From contig NZ_JAVCAP010000001.1 in NCBI RefSeq assembly GCF_030769565.1, positions 301,113 to 365,112 of the forward strand: a stretch of DNA of 64,000 bases, read 5' to 3'. Position 1 is the first letter of the stretch. Each line of letters begins with the position of its first letter. Source of the DNA: Methylophilus aquaticus (GTDB lineage: Bacteria; Pseudomonadota; Gammaproteobacteria; Burkholderiales; Methylophilaceae). Below, piece by piece: positions 27,593 to 36,902 of the stretch. Below the pieces are notes generated by a model, which saw only the letters and a list, made by a program, of their open reading frames with translations, was not told the DNA's origin and did no database searches. The position numbers and the translations under genes are program-made.

Positions 27593-29185
27593 TTAAGCGA
27601 TTGCCTTTTTAATTGTCAGTGAAAATTGAGTGCCTTTTGCCGAGCTGGTATACGACAGCTTTGCGCCATTGGCTTCTGCAAGCTCGCGTGCAATAAACAG
27701 CCCGAGGCCAGTGCCGGTTTTTTCGGTTGTCATAAAGGGCTCGAACAAGTGCGGTTGAATTTTTGCATCGATGCCACGGCCGTCATCTATGACTAAAAGA
27801 TGGGCAAACTGGCCACTTTTATCGGTGATAATGTTCAGTTTCAGACTGTGCGCATTCTGCTGACAGTGCCGCCATCCATTTTTACATAAATTCCATAAAA
27901 TTTGATTAATATGCCGACGGTCAAACACAATGACGCACTCTTCATCCAGCACCTGTAGTATAAAACGGCTGGTATCAATCTTTTCAACCGCACAAAATTG
28001 CTGATAAAATTCTTGCACAAAACTGTTTACATTAAACAGTTCCTGATTGGTTCGGTCACGACGATTAAGTTCCAGCACGTCTTTAATGATTTGGTCCAGA
28101 CGCTGCACATTATCCGAGATGATTTGCAACATACGCAATGTGCCTGTTTGTTGCGAATCTTCTTGCAGTAATTGCGTCGCATGGCTGATGGCGCTCAGCG
28201 GGTTGCGGATTTCATGCGCAATGTTGGCGGTTAACCTGCCCAGCGCTGCGAGTTTAACCTGATGTGCCTGTGTTTGAATTTGCGACCAGTCTTCAATGAA
28301 AATGACAACGCCATTTTCGATATCCTCAGAAATCGCGTGAAAACGGATACCGAGATCACGATTGTTCATGCTGAAACGAATCGCATCTTGCGGCGATAAT
28401 TTGCGCTCGGGATACGTGTGTAACAATTGCATGAGCGCCGGAATAAGTACCTCGATCGGTGTATTCACTTCTAGTGCTTCTTGCAATTGCGCTTCGTTTA
28501 AACCAAGCAACTTACAAGCTTGCAGATTGTAATGCTTGAGTTGTTGGTTCTGGTCAATCACCAGAACTCCATTGGGCATTTCCTGCGTAATCAGCGCATT
28601 TGTTTTTGCCAGATGCTCTATATCTTGGCCTCTTTGCGTCGCCAGTTTCTCACTGCTTTGCATACGCACTGTCAGTGATTGGGCCAGCCAGGCAGTTGCA
28701 AAGCAACTGAGCGACAGGAGTACTGCCGTGCCATAATCATTCCCCGGAATATTACGAACCAGTATCTGATAGGTATTATCAAGCAATATGCCAATCGTCG
28801 CGATTGCCGCGTAAAACATGGCGAATCTGCCATCGCTGATTAAGCTGGCAAATACAATATTGATGACCAGCAGCAAGCCGATACCACTCTGATTGCCATG
28901 CAGAAAATGCATCACCATGATGATGAAAGTGATGTCGATGATTGTTTGTGCTTTAAGAAAATTGCCATGTGATAGTTGTAGTCGCTTGGTGCGCACACTC
29001 ATGACAATTGCATATATAAAGTAAACGACCAATATCCAGAAAATAGCCGGAGAGAGGGCTGAGTGTTGCTTCCAGTATGGCCAGAGCTGGCTTCCTAGCA
29101 ATGTGCCTGATGCACATAGTCTGAAAAGACTATACAGTTTGACGTGTTGCGTATCCGGCATTTTTTGTGGCGTTGGCTTGCTCAT
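27593..29185 (-). CDS. pilS: PilS-type membrane sensor histidine kinase
   Basis: About 530 residues. Six hydrophobic segments (residues about 15-190) are followed by a PAS region, a HisKA box with the phospho-His in ANIAHEIRNPLSAI, and an ATPase domain with DDGRGID and a GTGLGLFIAREL G2 box. This is the PilS layout; it phosphorylates PilR, encoded immediately after. The frame also allows an ATG at 29233 (16 residues longer). Neither start has a clear ribosome site. No pilin gene is in the window. Confidence 0.9.
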   Translation of the reverse strand: MSKPTPQKMPDTQHVKLYSLFRLCASGTLLGSQLWPYWKQHSALSPAIFWILVVYFIYAIVMSVRTKRLQLSHGNFLKAQTIIDITFIIMVMHFLHGNQSGIGLLLVINIVFASLISDGRFAMFYAAIATIGILLDNTYQILVRNIPGNDYGTAVLLSLSCFATAWLAQSLTVRMQSSEKLATQRGQDIEHLAKTNALITQEMPNGVLVIDQNQQLKHYNLQACKLLGLNEAQLQEALEVNTPIEVLIPALMQLLHTYPERKLSPQDAIRFSMNNRDLGIRFHAISEDIENGVVIFIEDWSQIQTQAHQVKLAALGRLTANIAHEIRNPLSAISHATQLLQEDSQQTGTLRMLQIISDNVQRLDQIIKDVLELNRRDRTNQELFNVNSFVQEFYQQFCAVEKIDTSRFILQVLDEECVIVFDRRHINQILWNLCKNGWRHCQQNAHSLKLNIITDKSGQFAHLLVIDDGRGIDAKIQPHLFEPFMTTEKTGTGLGLFIARELAEANGAKLSYTSSAKGTQFSLTIKKAIA

Positions 29186-29432
29186 TATTAAGCTTTTTTC
29201 ATATGTTAAAGCAGTGGAGGCAGCGATGTTCATCAGGCAGCATCCAGGCAGTTCTGGTACTTGCGCTTATTCTAACAGTAATTAAAATTAAAGCTGATAT
29301 ACTCTGATGACATGGAAAAATGGCACTGAACTGGTAAGTGGTTTGATGTGGCGCGTATAACAATAGTGCTTTTAAGGGGTGTAGATGTCAGGTTTGACCG
29401 GCATTGATAAACCTTAGAATTGGGAAGAAGTA

Positions 29433-30017
29433 GTGGCGAGTGCGCAAGAAATATCAGATTTTTTACATCAAGTAGAAAAGAGAGCGTTCAGGCAAACAGC
29501 ATTTGCTGTGCGTGATGATCATGCTGCGCTGGATATTGTGCAGGATGCCATGCTGAAGCTGGCGGAAAAATATCACAGCAAACCTGTCACCGAATATCCA
29601 ATGCTGTTTCAGCGTATTTTGCAAAATACCATGCGCGATTATTGGCGCAGGCAAAAAGTAAGAACGATGTGGACTTCCTTGTTTTCTTCATTTGGAAGCC
29701 CGGATGACGAAGAGTATGATCCGCTGGAAACACTGGAGGTTGAGCAGGCTGATGCCGAGCCTTCTGGCCAGTTGGAACAGGTGCAAACCATGGCTATCAT
29801 AGAAAAAGCATTAACCAGACTGCCGGCACGTCAACGGGAAGCCTTCGTCCTGCGTTATTGGGAGGAGTTAGATGTTGCAGAAACTGCCGAGGCGATGGGT
29901 TGCTCTGAAGGCAGTGTAAAAACACATTGCTCGAGGGCGGTGAGTGCATTATCCCAGACCTTGATCCAGATGGGTCTCGGGAGTCAAGAGTTGAAAAAGA
30001 CAGGAGCAAAAACATGA
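29433..30017 (+). CDS. ECF-type RNA polymerase sigma factor
   Basis: 194 residues from a GTG behind GGGAAGAAG. Region 2 includes DIVQDAMLKLAEKY and FQRILQNTMRDYWRR. Region 4 includes LPARQREAFVLRYWEELDVAETAEAMGCSEGSVKTHCSRA. An acidic linker (DDEEYDPLETLEVEQAD) joins them. It overlaps the next gene by four bases (ATGA), so the DUF3619 membrane protein is a candidate partner or anti-sigma. The target regulon is unknown. Confidence 0.9.
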   Translation: MASAQEISDFLHQVEKRAFRQTAFAVRDDHAALDIVQDAMLKLAEKYHSKPVTEYPMLFQRILQNTMRDYWRRQKVRTMWTSLFSSFGSPDDEEYDPLETLEVEQADAEPSGQLEQVQTMAIIEKALTRLPARQREAFVLRYWEELDVAETAEAMGCSEGSVKTHCSRAVSALSQTLIQMGLGSQELKKTGAKT

Positions 30018-30388
30018 GGAACAAACGTCATCCAGAAGACGAGTTGCCTATTCCTTTGCGCCAATACTTGGACGTAAAAAAGCAAGCAGATACCTTGCCG
30101 TTGAGTCCTTCAGTGGAGTTGGGTCTGGCAAAAGCACGGCAGGCGGCTTTGAGACGCTTTGCTGCGCAAAAAAATAATACGCAGCGACTAACCGATATAC
30201 TCGGGTGGGCTTCGTTTGGACACCCGCGTATGGTGGGTGCAGCAGCTTTGTCTGTGTGCCTGGTTGTGGGGGTCATGCTGATGATGGTAAGTCAACCCGA
30301 GGATGCGATGTTGCTCGGTGCCGATTTGCCGCTGGAGGCTTTTGTTGATAACGGTTTCGAGCCTTGGCATTATTCTGATCAGATCTGA
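30014..30388 (+). CDS. DUF3619 single-pass membrane protein
   Basis: 124 residues: a basic, Ala-rich cytoplasmic N-terminal part (about 1-70), one membrane segment (about 73-92) and a short outer tail ending in WHYSDQI. The conserved start PIPLRQYLD and arginine-rich ALRRFAAQK fit DUF3619. The ATG overlaps the sigma gene stop, and the topology resembles anti-sigma factors, but no ZAS motif is seen. This role is inference. Confidence 0.75.
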   Translation: MRNKRHPEDELPIPLRQYLDVKKQADTLPLSPSVELGLAKARQAALRRFAAQKNNTQRLTDILGWASFGHPRMVGAAALSVCLVVGVMLMMVSQPEDAMLLGADLPLEAFVDNGFEPWHYSDQI

Positions 30389-30445
30389 TCGGTCTGACTG
30401 GCTATACGAGCGGTTTTTATTTTGGGATTGGAATAACGAGAAGTG

Positions 30446-30967
30446 ATGCAAAATCATTCAATCACATGGTCTAGGCTGGCATTGCTTTTTTGTGTGAGTC
30501 AGGGGTTTGTGCAAAGCGTTGTGAATGCTAATGAGGCGTTGTCTTTGACTGCGCCCTCTTTGTTAATTGCAATGGGAGATATCGGGACGATCAAAAGTGA
30601 ATTGACGCCCAGTGATCCCGCTTCAAATTTAACTTGGGTGCAGTTAACAGACCAGCAACGTTCGGTACTTTCACCTCTGGCCACCGAGTGGGATAGTTTG
30701 CGCCCTTGGCAGCGAGAGAAAATGCTGGATATTGCCAAAGAGTATCCCAAAATGGATGCGCAAAAACAGCAGCGTATTCAGCACCGACTGGTTAAATGGA
30801 GTCGGATGACGCCTTATGAACGTGAGAATGCCCGCAAGCGATATCAGCAGTTTCAAAGTTTGAGTCCCGAAAAAAAGGAAGCTTTACGCAAGCAATGGAA
30901 AGAGCATCAGCGCAAATCAGCTGCCAGCGAAGGGTATGACCCTGAGTTTGATGGTGTCGAGCCTTGA
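30446..30967 (+). CDS. DUF3106 protein, exported
   Basis: 173 residues with an N-terminal signal sequence (about 8-28). The rest is a helical, Trp/Arg/Gln-rich repeat domain of DUF3106 type (PLATEWDSLRPWQREKML, VKWSRMTPYERENARKRY, FQSLSPEKKEALRKQW). It resembles the charged helical periplasmic proteins of the Spy/CpxP kind in style, not in proven homology. It is the third gene of the sigma factor operon, which ends at a strong terminator. Confidence 0.78.
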   Translation: MQNHSITWSRLALLFCVSQGFVQSVVNANEALSLTAPSLLIAMGDIGTIKSELTPSDPASNLTWVQLTDQQRSVLSPLATEWDSLRPWQREKMLDIAKEYPKMDAQKQQRIQHRLVKWSRMTPYERENARKRYQQFQSLSPEKKEALRKQWKEHQRKSAASEGYDPEFDGVEP

Positions 30968-30995
30968 TGCAATGGTTTTTGTCGGTAGCAATGAC

Positions 30996-31035
30996 ACCAT
31001 TAAAAAGGCCCGCAATTGCGGGCCTTTTTAATGGT
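30996..31035. terminator. bidirectional terminator, 40-base perfect palindrome
   Basis: The arms are perfect complements over 20 bases each, centred on GCAATTGC, with a GC-rich core AAGGCCCGC and flanking A and T runs on both sides. It lies between the DUF3106 gene and the converging D,D-endopeptidase gene. Confidence 0.93.
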
Positions 31036-31043
31036 CAATCTGA

Positions 31044-32156
31044 TTAGTTTGCATTTTCATTCAATGACTTACTCATGGATAGTCCAGTCAATACAATTTC
31101 CCCGTGCTGGTCTAGGGAGGATAATGTGTTGTAGTTATGCTCCATCCATTTTTTTATGCGTCTGGCATCGCCAATGCGGGTTAGTTTTCCAACTGAGTCA
31201 AGTAGTACCATGATGAAGGGCTCGCCTGCAATGGTCGCTTGCATGACCAGGCAGCGGCCAGCTTCACTGATATAGCCAGTTTTGGATAAACCAATTTCCC
31301 AATTGCTTTGCTCTGCCCGTACGAGCGCATTGGTGTTATGAAAATGCATGGGTTGTTGTCTGCGGGCAATTTGCAGGTCGTAGTCAGCCGTTGTTGTAAT
31401 TTGGCGTATCAACGGGTATTGGTAAGCTGCATGCACCATTTTGGCCAAATCTGACGCCGTAGAAATATTGTTGCTGGTGAGTCCGGTGGAGTCTTCAAAG
31501 CGTGTGTTCATCATGCCAAGACTGGCAGCCTTGCTGTTCATATCTTGGATAAACCGTTGTTTGCCGCCTGGGTAATGCGTAGCCAATGCTGAAGCTGCGC
31601 GGTTTTCTGATGCAATCAGGGCAAGGTTAAGCAAATCTTCACGGGTCATGGTGGTGCCGACGGGCAGGCGTGAGGAGGTGCCTTTGAGGTAGTCAACATC
31701 CATTTCGGTAATCGAAACTTGCTCACGCAAATCAAGTTTTGCATCCAGTACGACCATCGCCGTCATCAGCTTGGTAACCGAAGCAATGGGTGTGGGCGTG
31801 TCCAGGTTTTTTGAGTAAATAATTTCGTGGGTATTTTGGTTTATTACCAAGGCTTTGGTCGAAGCAATTGCGAGATTGGTGACGCTGGATTTTCCTTCAT
31901 ATGCGTCATACATGTCGGCTGCAATAGCTGGTTTTGCCGATTTACGGGCATGCGCATGCAGTTTTGTCGGACGCATTGCCTTTGTTTTTTCTTGATTCAC
32001 GCGGTATTGGCTTGGAACGCGCGTGATGTATTTTTTTTGCTTGCTTGCTGATACATGCTGTTTTTTCACAGGCGACTTGGCCGCAGCGTGCTCAACAGGC
32101 GCAAACGCGAGTGAACTGACAAGTAATAACTTAAAACATCTAGTGAAAAAACCCAT
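31044..32156 (-). CDS. D-alanyl-D-alanine endopeptidase (PBP7/PbpG-like, S11 family)
   Basis: 370 residues with a signal peptide ending near HAAA and a basic linker of about 65 residues. Catalytic motifs are all present: S126-V-T-K129, S183-E-N185 and K292-T-G294. It cleaves D-Ala-meso-DAP cross-links in the periplasm. An AGGAAGG ribosome site fixes this ATG over a longer open frame. It is divergent from gcvH. Confidence 0.93.
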   Translation of the reverse strand: MGFFTRCFKLLLVSSLAFAPVEHAAAKSPVKKQHVSASKQKKYITRVPSQYRVNQEKTKAMRPTKLHAHARKSAKPAIAADMYDAYEGKSSVTNLAIASTKALVINQNTHEIIYSKNLDTPTPIASVTKLMTAMVVLDAKLDLREQVSITEMDVDYLKGTSSRLPVGTTMTREDLLNLALIASENRAASALATHYPGGKQRFIQDMNSKAASLGMMNTRFEDSTGLTSNNISTASDLAKMVHAAYQYPLIRQITTTADYDLQIARRQQPMHFHNTNALVRAEQSNWEIGLSKTGYISEAGRCLVMQATIAGEPFIMVLLDSVGKLTRIGDARRIKKWMEHNYNTLSSLDQHGEIVLTGLSMSKSLNENAN

Positions 32157-32336
32157 AATCAACCTTCCTGAATGCGAAGCCATTATTGCCCAATTGTTAT
32201 TCAACGTCAATTACTTATCATCATTTATTCTTGTAAAAAATTAAACATTTTATGTCTTTAGTTGGTAATAAGTTTTGGCCTGCTTGATGGACTGTGGCAC
32301 AATAATTATTGCTTAAACTTTTGATTTTTAATTCAT

Positions 32337-32708
32337 ATGTCAACGATGTCGCAATACTTCTTTTCAAAAGATCATACATGGGCTGCTCGCAGCGATGACG
32401 GAGCTTGGTTGATCGGTATTACCGACTATGCACAGAATATGCTCGGAGATGTTGTGTTTGTGGATCCTCCAGAATTGGGGCAGTCTGTGCAGCAGTTTGC
32501 GGTATGCGGTTTGGTTGAATCGGTCAAAACCGGCTCTGACTTATATGCGCCGTTGAGTGGTCGTGTGCTGGCAATCAATGAAGAGGTGTTGGCAAACCCT
32601 GAAAAGCTGAACGATGATCCTTATCGCGCATGGATTTTCAAGCTTGCCTCTGATGCTAGCGGTGAAGCTGAACTTTTGAATGAGGCCGCTTATCAGCAAT
32701 TGCTATAA
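32337..32708 (+). CDS. gcvH: glycine cleavage system H protein (lipoyl carrier)
   Basis: 123 residues. The lipoylated lysine is K64 in ESVKTGSDLYAPLSG, and the early ITDYAQNMLGDVVFVDPPELG is typical of H proteins. It carries aminomethyl groups between GcvP and GcvT. Neither partner is in the window, so it is an orphan here. An ATG three codons in is an alternative start. A lipoate-carrier role in another pathway is possible but not shown. Confidence 0.88.
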   Translation: MSTMSQYFFSKDHTWAARSDDGAWLIGITDYAQNMLGDVVFVDPPELGQSVQQFAVCGLVESVKTGSDLYAPLSGRVLAINEEVLANPEKLNDDPYRAWIFKLASDASGEAELLNEAAYQQLL

Positions 32709-32894
32709 ATCACTATTCATTTTTTGACTGATAATCAGTGTTGGGCTGTTTTGCGCCAATGCGGCGTGACTGGCAGCCGCTGATTGATCTTGGTGCAGGC
32801 GCAGCAGGGGCAGGTGCGTATTTAGGTCTCGACTGGTTAATCCCAGAAATATCAGCGTTCCAATGATGCTGCTTGTTTTTAAGTGGTGTTGCAT
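32703..32894 (-). CDS. small hypothetical protein with N-terminal hydrophobic segment
   Basis: 63 residues. It starts at an ATG with a strong AGGAG six bases upstream, better than many genes around it, and has a hydrophobic stretch SSIIGTLIFLGL near the N terminus. It overlaps the gcvH stop region by six bases on the opposite strand. I do not recognise the sequence. The ribosome site is the main reason to call it. Confidence 0.45.
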   Translation of the reverse strand: MQHHLKTSSIIGTLIFLGLTSRDLNTHLPLLRLHQDQSAAASHAALAQNSPTLIISQKMNSDL

Positions 32895-32940
32895 GGGTTG
32901 CTCCTAAAGTCTTTTTAATTCAATCACATCACATCGATTT

Positions 32941-32970
32941 TTGCGATTCGGAATGTGAATCGGTTATAAT
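32941..32970 (+). promoter_or_regulatory. sigma-70 promoter of fmdB-DUF502-aspS
   Basis: TTGCGA and TATAAT with an 18-base spacer, 45 bases before the fmdB start. Confidence 0.6.
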
Positions 32971-33015
32971 CTGAATGTGTTTTTTCCTTGTTGTTTAAGA
33001 GTTGCGCTTTAAAAT

Positions 33016-33279
33016 ATGCCTATCTACGATTTTGAATGCAGTCATTGTGGTTATCAGAAGGAGTTGATGCGTAAGGTGTCCGCACCCGCAGTGGATATTT
33101 GCCCACAATGTCAGCAATCAACATTTGCCAAAAAAGTCTCTGCACCCAGCTTTCAGCTGACAGGAAGTGGCTGGTATGCAACTGATTTCAAAAACAAAAC
33201 AAGCGCTGGTTCAGGGGGGAAATCCGCTGACTCTGACAGTGAAGCTGCAAAATGTGCACCTGGCTGTGCTTGCCACTGA
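33016..33279 (+). CDS. FmdB-family zinc ribbon protein
   Basis: 87 residues. The N-terminal zinc ribbon has CSHC and CPQC pairs with the family opening MPIYDFEC. The C-terminal tail is low-complexity, with three more cysteines in CAPGCACH. Members are small regulatory or assembly proteins. It is first in the fmdB-DUF502-aspS run conserved in betaproteobacteria and lies 12 bases before the DUF502 gene. Confidence 0.88.
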   Translation: MPIYDFECSHCGYQKELMRKVSAPAVDICPQCQQSTFAKKVSAPSFQLTGSGWYATDFKNKTSAGSGGKSADSDSEAAKCAPGCACH

Positions 33280-33291
33280 TCCGGTGACGAT

Positions 33292-33891
33292 ATGAAAAAA
33301 TACTTTATTACCGGTTTGCTTGTGTTGGTCCCACTGTTTATTACGGTCTGGGTGCTTAAAACTTTAGTGCAAACACTGGATCAAAGTCTGTTGCTTTTGC
33401 CTGTTGCATGGCGCCCAGAAGCCTTGCTGGGTGTTGATATTCCCGGGTTTGGCGTAATTTTGACCGTCGCTATTGTGCTTTCGGTAGGGCTTGTGGCCAC
33501 CAATATTTTTGGCCAGCAACTGATCGAGTTGTGGGAAGGCTTGCTGGTCAGGGTGCCGGTAGTTAAATCTATTTATTCCAGTGTCAAGCAAGTGTCTGAC
33601 ACCTTGTTTTCTGATTCCGGCAATGCGTTTCGTCAGGCTTTGCTGATTCAGTATCCGCGTGAGGGTGTATGGACAATCGCCTTTTTAACGGGCACCCCTG
33701 GTGGGGATGTCGCCAACCATTTGCAGGGTGAATATGTCAGTGTGTATGTCCCTACTACGCCTAATCCCACTTCAGGTTTCTTTCTGATGCTACCCAAGTC
33801 TGACGTGATCGCGCTGGATATGAGTGTGGATCAAGCCTTGAAATACATCATCAGCATGGGTACAGTGGCGCCTTCGCTCAAAAACCATTAA
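33292..33891 (+). CDS. DUF502 membrane protein
   Basis: 199 residues. Two membrane segments at the N terminus (about 4-24 and 52-75) are followed by a conserved soluble part with [19 protein letters not shown] and [15 protein letters not shown], the hallmark of DUF502. Function is unknown. It sits between fmdB and aspS, probably co-transcribed. Confidence 0.85.
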   Translation: MKKYFITGLLVLVPLFITVWVLKTLVQTLDQSLLLLPVAWRPEALLGVDIPGFGVILTVAIVLSVGLVATNIFGQQLIELWEGLLVRVPVVKSIYSSVKQVSDTLFSDSGNAFRQALLIQYPREGVWTIAFLTGTPGGDVANHLQGEYVSVYVPTTPNPTSGFFLMLPKSDVIALDMSVDQALKYIISMGTVAPSLKNH

Positions 33892-33925
33892 TTCGCAATT
33901 CTTTCACTTATTTAAAACTATTATG

Positions 33926-35710
33926 ATGCGTACACATTACTGCGGACATTTAAACCGCGAACATATTGGACAAACCGTGACGTTGTGTGGCTGGGCCCAC
34001 CGTCGTCGTGACCACGGTGGCGTGATTTTTATTGACTTGCGTGACCGTGAAGGCCTTGCGCAAATTGTCATTGACCCCGACACCAAAGAAGCGTTTTCGA
34101 TGGCAGAAACCGTACGCAGTGAGTTTGTGCTAAAAGTCACCTGTAAAGTACGGGCGCGCCCTGAGGGCACAGTAAACCCTAACTTACCAACGGGTGAAGT
34201 GGAAATGCTGGCGACCGAGATTGAAGTGCTGAATCCTTCACTGACGCCACCGTTTATGCTGGATGACGACAATCTCACCGAAACCGTGCGCCTGGAACAT
34301 CGCTATATCGACCTGCGTCGTCCGGCCATGCAGAAAAACCTCATGCTGCGCTACAAGGTGGCCAAAAACCTGCGCGACTATCTGGACGAAAACGGCTTTG
34401 TCGAGGTGGAAACGCCGATGTTGACCCGTTCCACGCCAGAAGGTGCGCGCGATTATCTGGTGCCCAGCCGTGTGCACCATGGCCAATTTTTTGCGCTGCC
34501 ACAATCTCCACAGCTGTTTAAACAGTTGCTGATGGTGTCTGGTTTTGATCGCTACTTCCAGATCACCAAATGCTTCCGTGACGAAGATTTGCGCGCAGAC
34601 CGTCAACCAGAATTTACCCAGGTGGATATTGAAACTTCGTTCCTGGAAGAAAATGAGATCATGGACATCGTTGAAGAGATGATCCGCCGCATGCTGAAAA
34701 AGGTACAGGATGTGGAATTGCCAGCCAAGTTTCCGCGTATGCCATTCTCTGAAGCCATGAACCGTTACGGCTCAGACAAGCCAGACATGCGCGTGACGCT
34801 TGAAATCACTGAGCTCAGTGATGTCATGAAAGATGTCGACTTTAAAGTGTTCGCAGGTGCTGCCAATATGGTGGGCGGTAGAGTTGCAGCGATTCGCGTA
34901 CCTAACGGCGCAGCGATCAGCCGTTCTGAGATTGATGCTTACACCGAGTTTGTCAAAATCTACGGCGCTAAGGGCTTGGCGTACATCAAAATCAACGACA
35001 TCACCAAACTCAACGAAGAAGGCTTGCAAAGCCCCATCGTTAAAAATATCCACGTGAACGCGTTACAAGCCATTATTGACCGCACCGGCGCACAAAACGG
35101 CGACATCGTGTTTTTTGGTGCAGACAAAGCCAAAATCGTCAACGAGGCTTTGGGCGCATTACGCACCAAAGTCGGTCACGAAAAAGGCCACGTCGATGGT
35201 CGCGCTTGGGCGCCATTGTGGGTGGTTGACTTCCCCATGTTTGAGCACGACGAAGAAAATGACCGCTGGGTCGCGCTTCACCATCCGTTTACCGCGCCGA
35301 AAGAAGGCCACGAAGACATGCTCGCCACTGACCCAGGCGCATGCTTGTCCAAGGCCTACGACATGGTGCTCAACGGCTGGGAGGTCGGCGGCGGCTCAGT
35401 GCGTATCCACAAGCAGGAAGTGCAATCCAAAGTCTTCGACGCCCTTAAAATCAGCCGCGAAGAAGCCCAGGAAAAATTCGGCTTCTTGCTTGATGCCTTG
35501 CAATACGGCGCACCTCCGCATGGCGGCCTAGCCTTCGGTTTAGACCGCTTAGTGACTTTGATGACAGGCGCTGAATCGATCCGTGACGTGATTGCCTTCC
35601 CGAAAACTCAGCGCGCACAATGTCTGATGACCAATGCGCCGAACGAAGTGGATGAGAAGCAGTTGCGCGAGTTGCACATACGTGTGCGTACGCAAAACGT
35701 CGCTGGCTAA
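33926..35710 (+). CDS. aspS: aspartyl-tRNA synthetase
   Basis: 594 residues (an adjacent ATG three bases upstream is equally possible). The anticodon-binding OB fold opens with [20 protein letters not shown]. Class II motifs follow: [18 protein letters not shown] (motif 2) and [11 protein letters not shown] (motif 3), with the bacterial GAD insertion between. It charges tRNA-Asp, and in bacteria lacking AsnRS sometimes tRNA-Asn; which applies cannot be told here. A terminator follows. Confidence 0.98.
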   Translation: MRTHYCGHLNREHIGQTVTLCGWAHRRRDHGGVIFIDLRDREGLAQIVIDPDTKEAFSMAETVRSEFVLKVTCKVRARPEGTVNPNLPTGEVEMLATEIEVLNPSLTPPFMLDDDNLTETVRLEHRYIDLRRPAMQKNLMLRYKVAKNLRDYLDENGFVEVETPMLTRSTPEGARDYLVPSRVHHGQFFALPQSPQLFKQLLMVSGFDRYFQITKCFRDEDLRADRQPEFTQVDIETSFLEENEIMDIVEEMIRRMLKKVQDVELPAKFPRMPFSEAMNRYGSDKPDMRVTLEITELSDVMKDVDFKVFAGAANMVGGRVAAIRVPNGAAISRSEIDAYTEFVKIYGAKGLAYIKINDITKLNEEGLQSPIVKNIHVNALQAIIDRTGAQNGDIVFFGADKAKIVNEALGALRTKVGHEKGHVDGRAWAPLWVVDFPMFEHDEENDRWVALHHPFTAPKEGHEDMLATDPGACLSKAYDMVLNGWEVGGGSVRIHKQEVQSKVFDALKISREEAQEKFGFLLDALQYGAPPHGGLAFGLDRLVTLMTGAESIRDVIAFPKTQRAQCLMTNAPNEVDEKQLRELHIRVRTQNVAG

Positions 35711-35736
35711 TCCAATGCAGCCAGCTGCTGGAGTTG

Positions 35737-35769
35737 AAACGCGCCTGTCATTGTGTAGGCGCGTTTTTT
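35737..35769 (+). terminator. terminator between aspS and apt
   Basis: 10-bp perfect stem AAACGCGCCT / AGGCGCGTTT, 10-base loop, then T. It lies 26 bases after the aspS stop and ends 22 bases before the apt start. Confidence 0.85.
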
Positions 35770-35790
35770 ATTGAACGCTCGGGGACCTTC

Positions 35791-36315
35791 ATGTTTGCAT
35801 CCACTATTCGTACCATTGCGGATTATCCGAAACCAGGCATACAGTTCCGGGATATTACAACCTTGCTTAAAGACCGGGTGGCTTTTAATGCGATGGTGGA
35901 TGCGCTGGCCTTGCATTATGCAAATGTGCGACTAGATAAAGTGGCGGCAATAGAGTCGCGCGGGTTTATTATAGGAGCGGCGTTGGCCAGTAAGCTTGAG
36001 TTGGGTTTTGTCCCGGTACGCAAGCGCGGTAAATTGCCCGCGGAAACGGTTATGCAGCCTTACAAGCTTGAGTATGGTGAAGACGCGCTGGAAATACATG
36101 TGGATGCGGTCACGGAGGGCGAGCAATTGTTACTGGTAGATGACCTGATTGCCACTGGTGGCACGGCCATGGCTGCAATGACGCTGGTCAGGCGCTTGGG
36201 TGGCGTGGTCGAACATGCTGCATTTGTGGTTGACTTGCCCGCGCTTGGCGGGTTGCAACAATTGCAGTCTGCAGGCGTCAAACCCTTTGTCTTGTGTCAA
36301 TTTGATGGGCACTAG
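35791..36315 (+). CDS. apt: adenine phosphoribosyltransferase
   Basis: 174 residues, the Apt length. It opens with IRTIADYPKPGIQFRDIT, has AIESRGFIIGAALA, and the PRPP motif LLLVDDLIATGGTA. It makes AMP from adenine and PRPP. The open frame runs further upstream, but that part lies in the terminator; the ATG at 35791 follows GGGGA. Confidence 0.96.
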   Translation: MFASTIRTIADYPKPGIQFRDITTLLKDRVAFNAMVDALALHYANVRLDKVAAIESRGFIIGAALASKLELGFVPVRKRGKLPAETVMQPYKLEYGEDALEIHVDAVTEGEQLLLVDDLIATGGTAMAAMTLVRRLGGVVEHAAFVVDLPALGGLQQLQSAGVKPFVLCQFDGH

Positions 36316-36372
36316 TGTTGATATCATCTGCGTTGTCCATGCCATGGAACTATTCTTAGAGACGGGAGCATC

Positions 36373-36804
36373 ATGCCACTGACTGAAATTAACCACGTGA
36401 ATTTTCGCACTGACCGCGAAACCATGCATCTGCTGCGTGATTTCTACTGTAACGTACTAGGGTTAACAGTGGGCAAGCGTGTGGCCAGTACCACCTATGG
36501 CTACTGGTTATACATAGGTGAAAACGACGTCATTCATCTGGCCGAATACAAGACGTCGGAACCGCCCCAATTACATGTGCACGGCACCTATGACCATGTA
36601 TCATTCACCTGTACCGATATGCCCGCCATGGAGGTACAGTTGCAGGCACATGGCATGACTTATACCACGCGAATCTTGGCCAATGGTGTACGTCAAATCA
36701 ATCTGAAAGACCCTGCAGGCAATGGTGTGGAGCTAAACTTCGAGGAATACCGTGATCCTGCCTATGTGATGCGTCCATCGGGAGACCCAAGCAAGCTGGT
36801 TTAG
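36373..36804 (+). CDS. VOC-superfamily (glyoxalase/dioxygenase fold) protein
   Basis: 143 residues with paired beta-alpha-beta modules: INHVNFRTD with FYCNVLGLTVG, then DHVSFTC and LKDPAGNGVELNFEE. Likely metal ligands are the His in NHV and DHV and the Glu in GVELNF. The substrate cannot be told. GGGAG lies seven bases before the ATG. Confidence 0.82.
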   Translation: MPLTEINHVNFRTDRETMHLLRDFYCNVLGLTVGKRVASTTYGYWLYIGENDVIHLAEYKTSEPPQLHVHGTYDHVSFTCTDMPAMEVQLQAHGMTYTTRILANGVRQINLKDPAGNGVELNFEEYRDPAYVMRPSGDPSKLV

Positions 36805-36810
36805 TGGCTT

Positions 36811-36826
36811 TGTGATGTGAATCACA
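36811..36826 (+). promoter_or_regulatory. CRP-type binding site before the second SoxYZ-like gene
   Basis: TGTGA-N6-TCACA with both five-base arms matching the CRP consensus exactly, centred 84 bases before the start codon and just after the VOC gene stop. A CRP/FNR-family activator is implied. Which one is present is unknown. Confidence 0.6.
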
Positions 36827-36902
36827 TATCCCGCAGGGATTTCGATTAAGAATATGCTACAGACATGATTGTCGTATCAATGAGTGATTATCGGGGGAAG
36901 TG

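Noticed and set aside
32290..32315. Possible sigma-54 promoter before gcvH (TGGCAC ... TTGC)
   Set aside because: The GG and GC elements are 13 bases apart instead of 10, so the site does not fit the fixed sigma-54 spacing.
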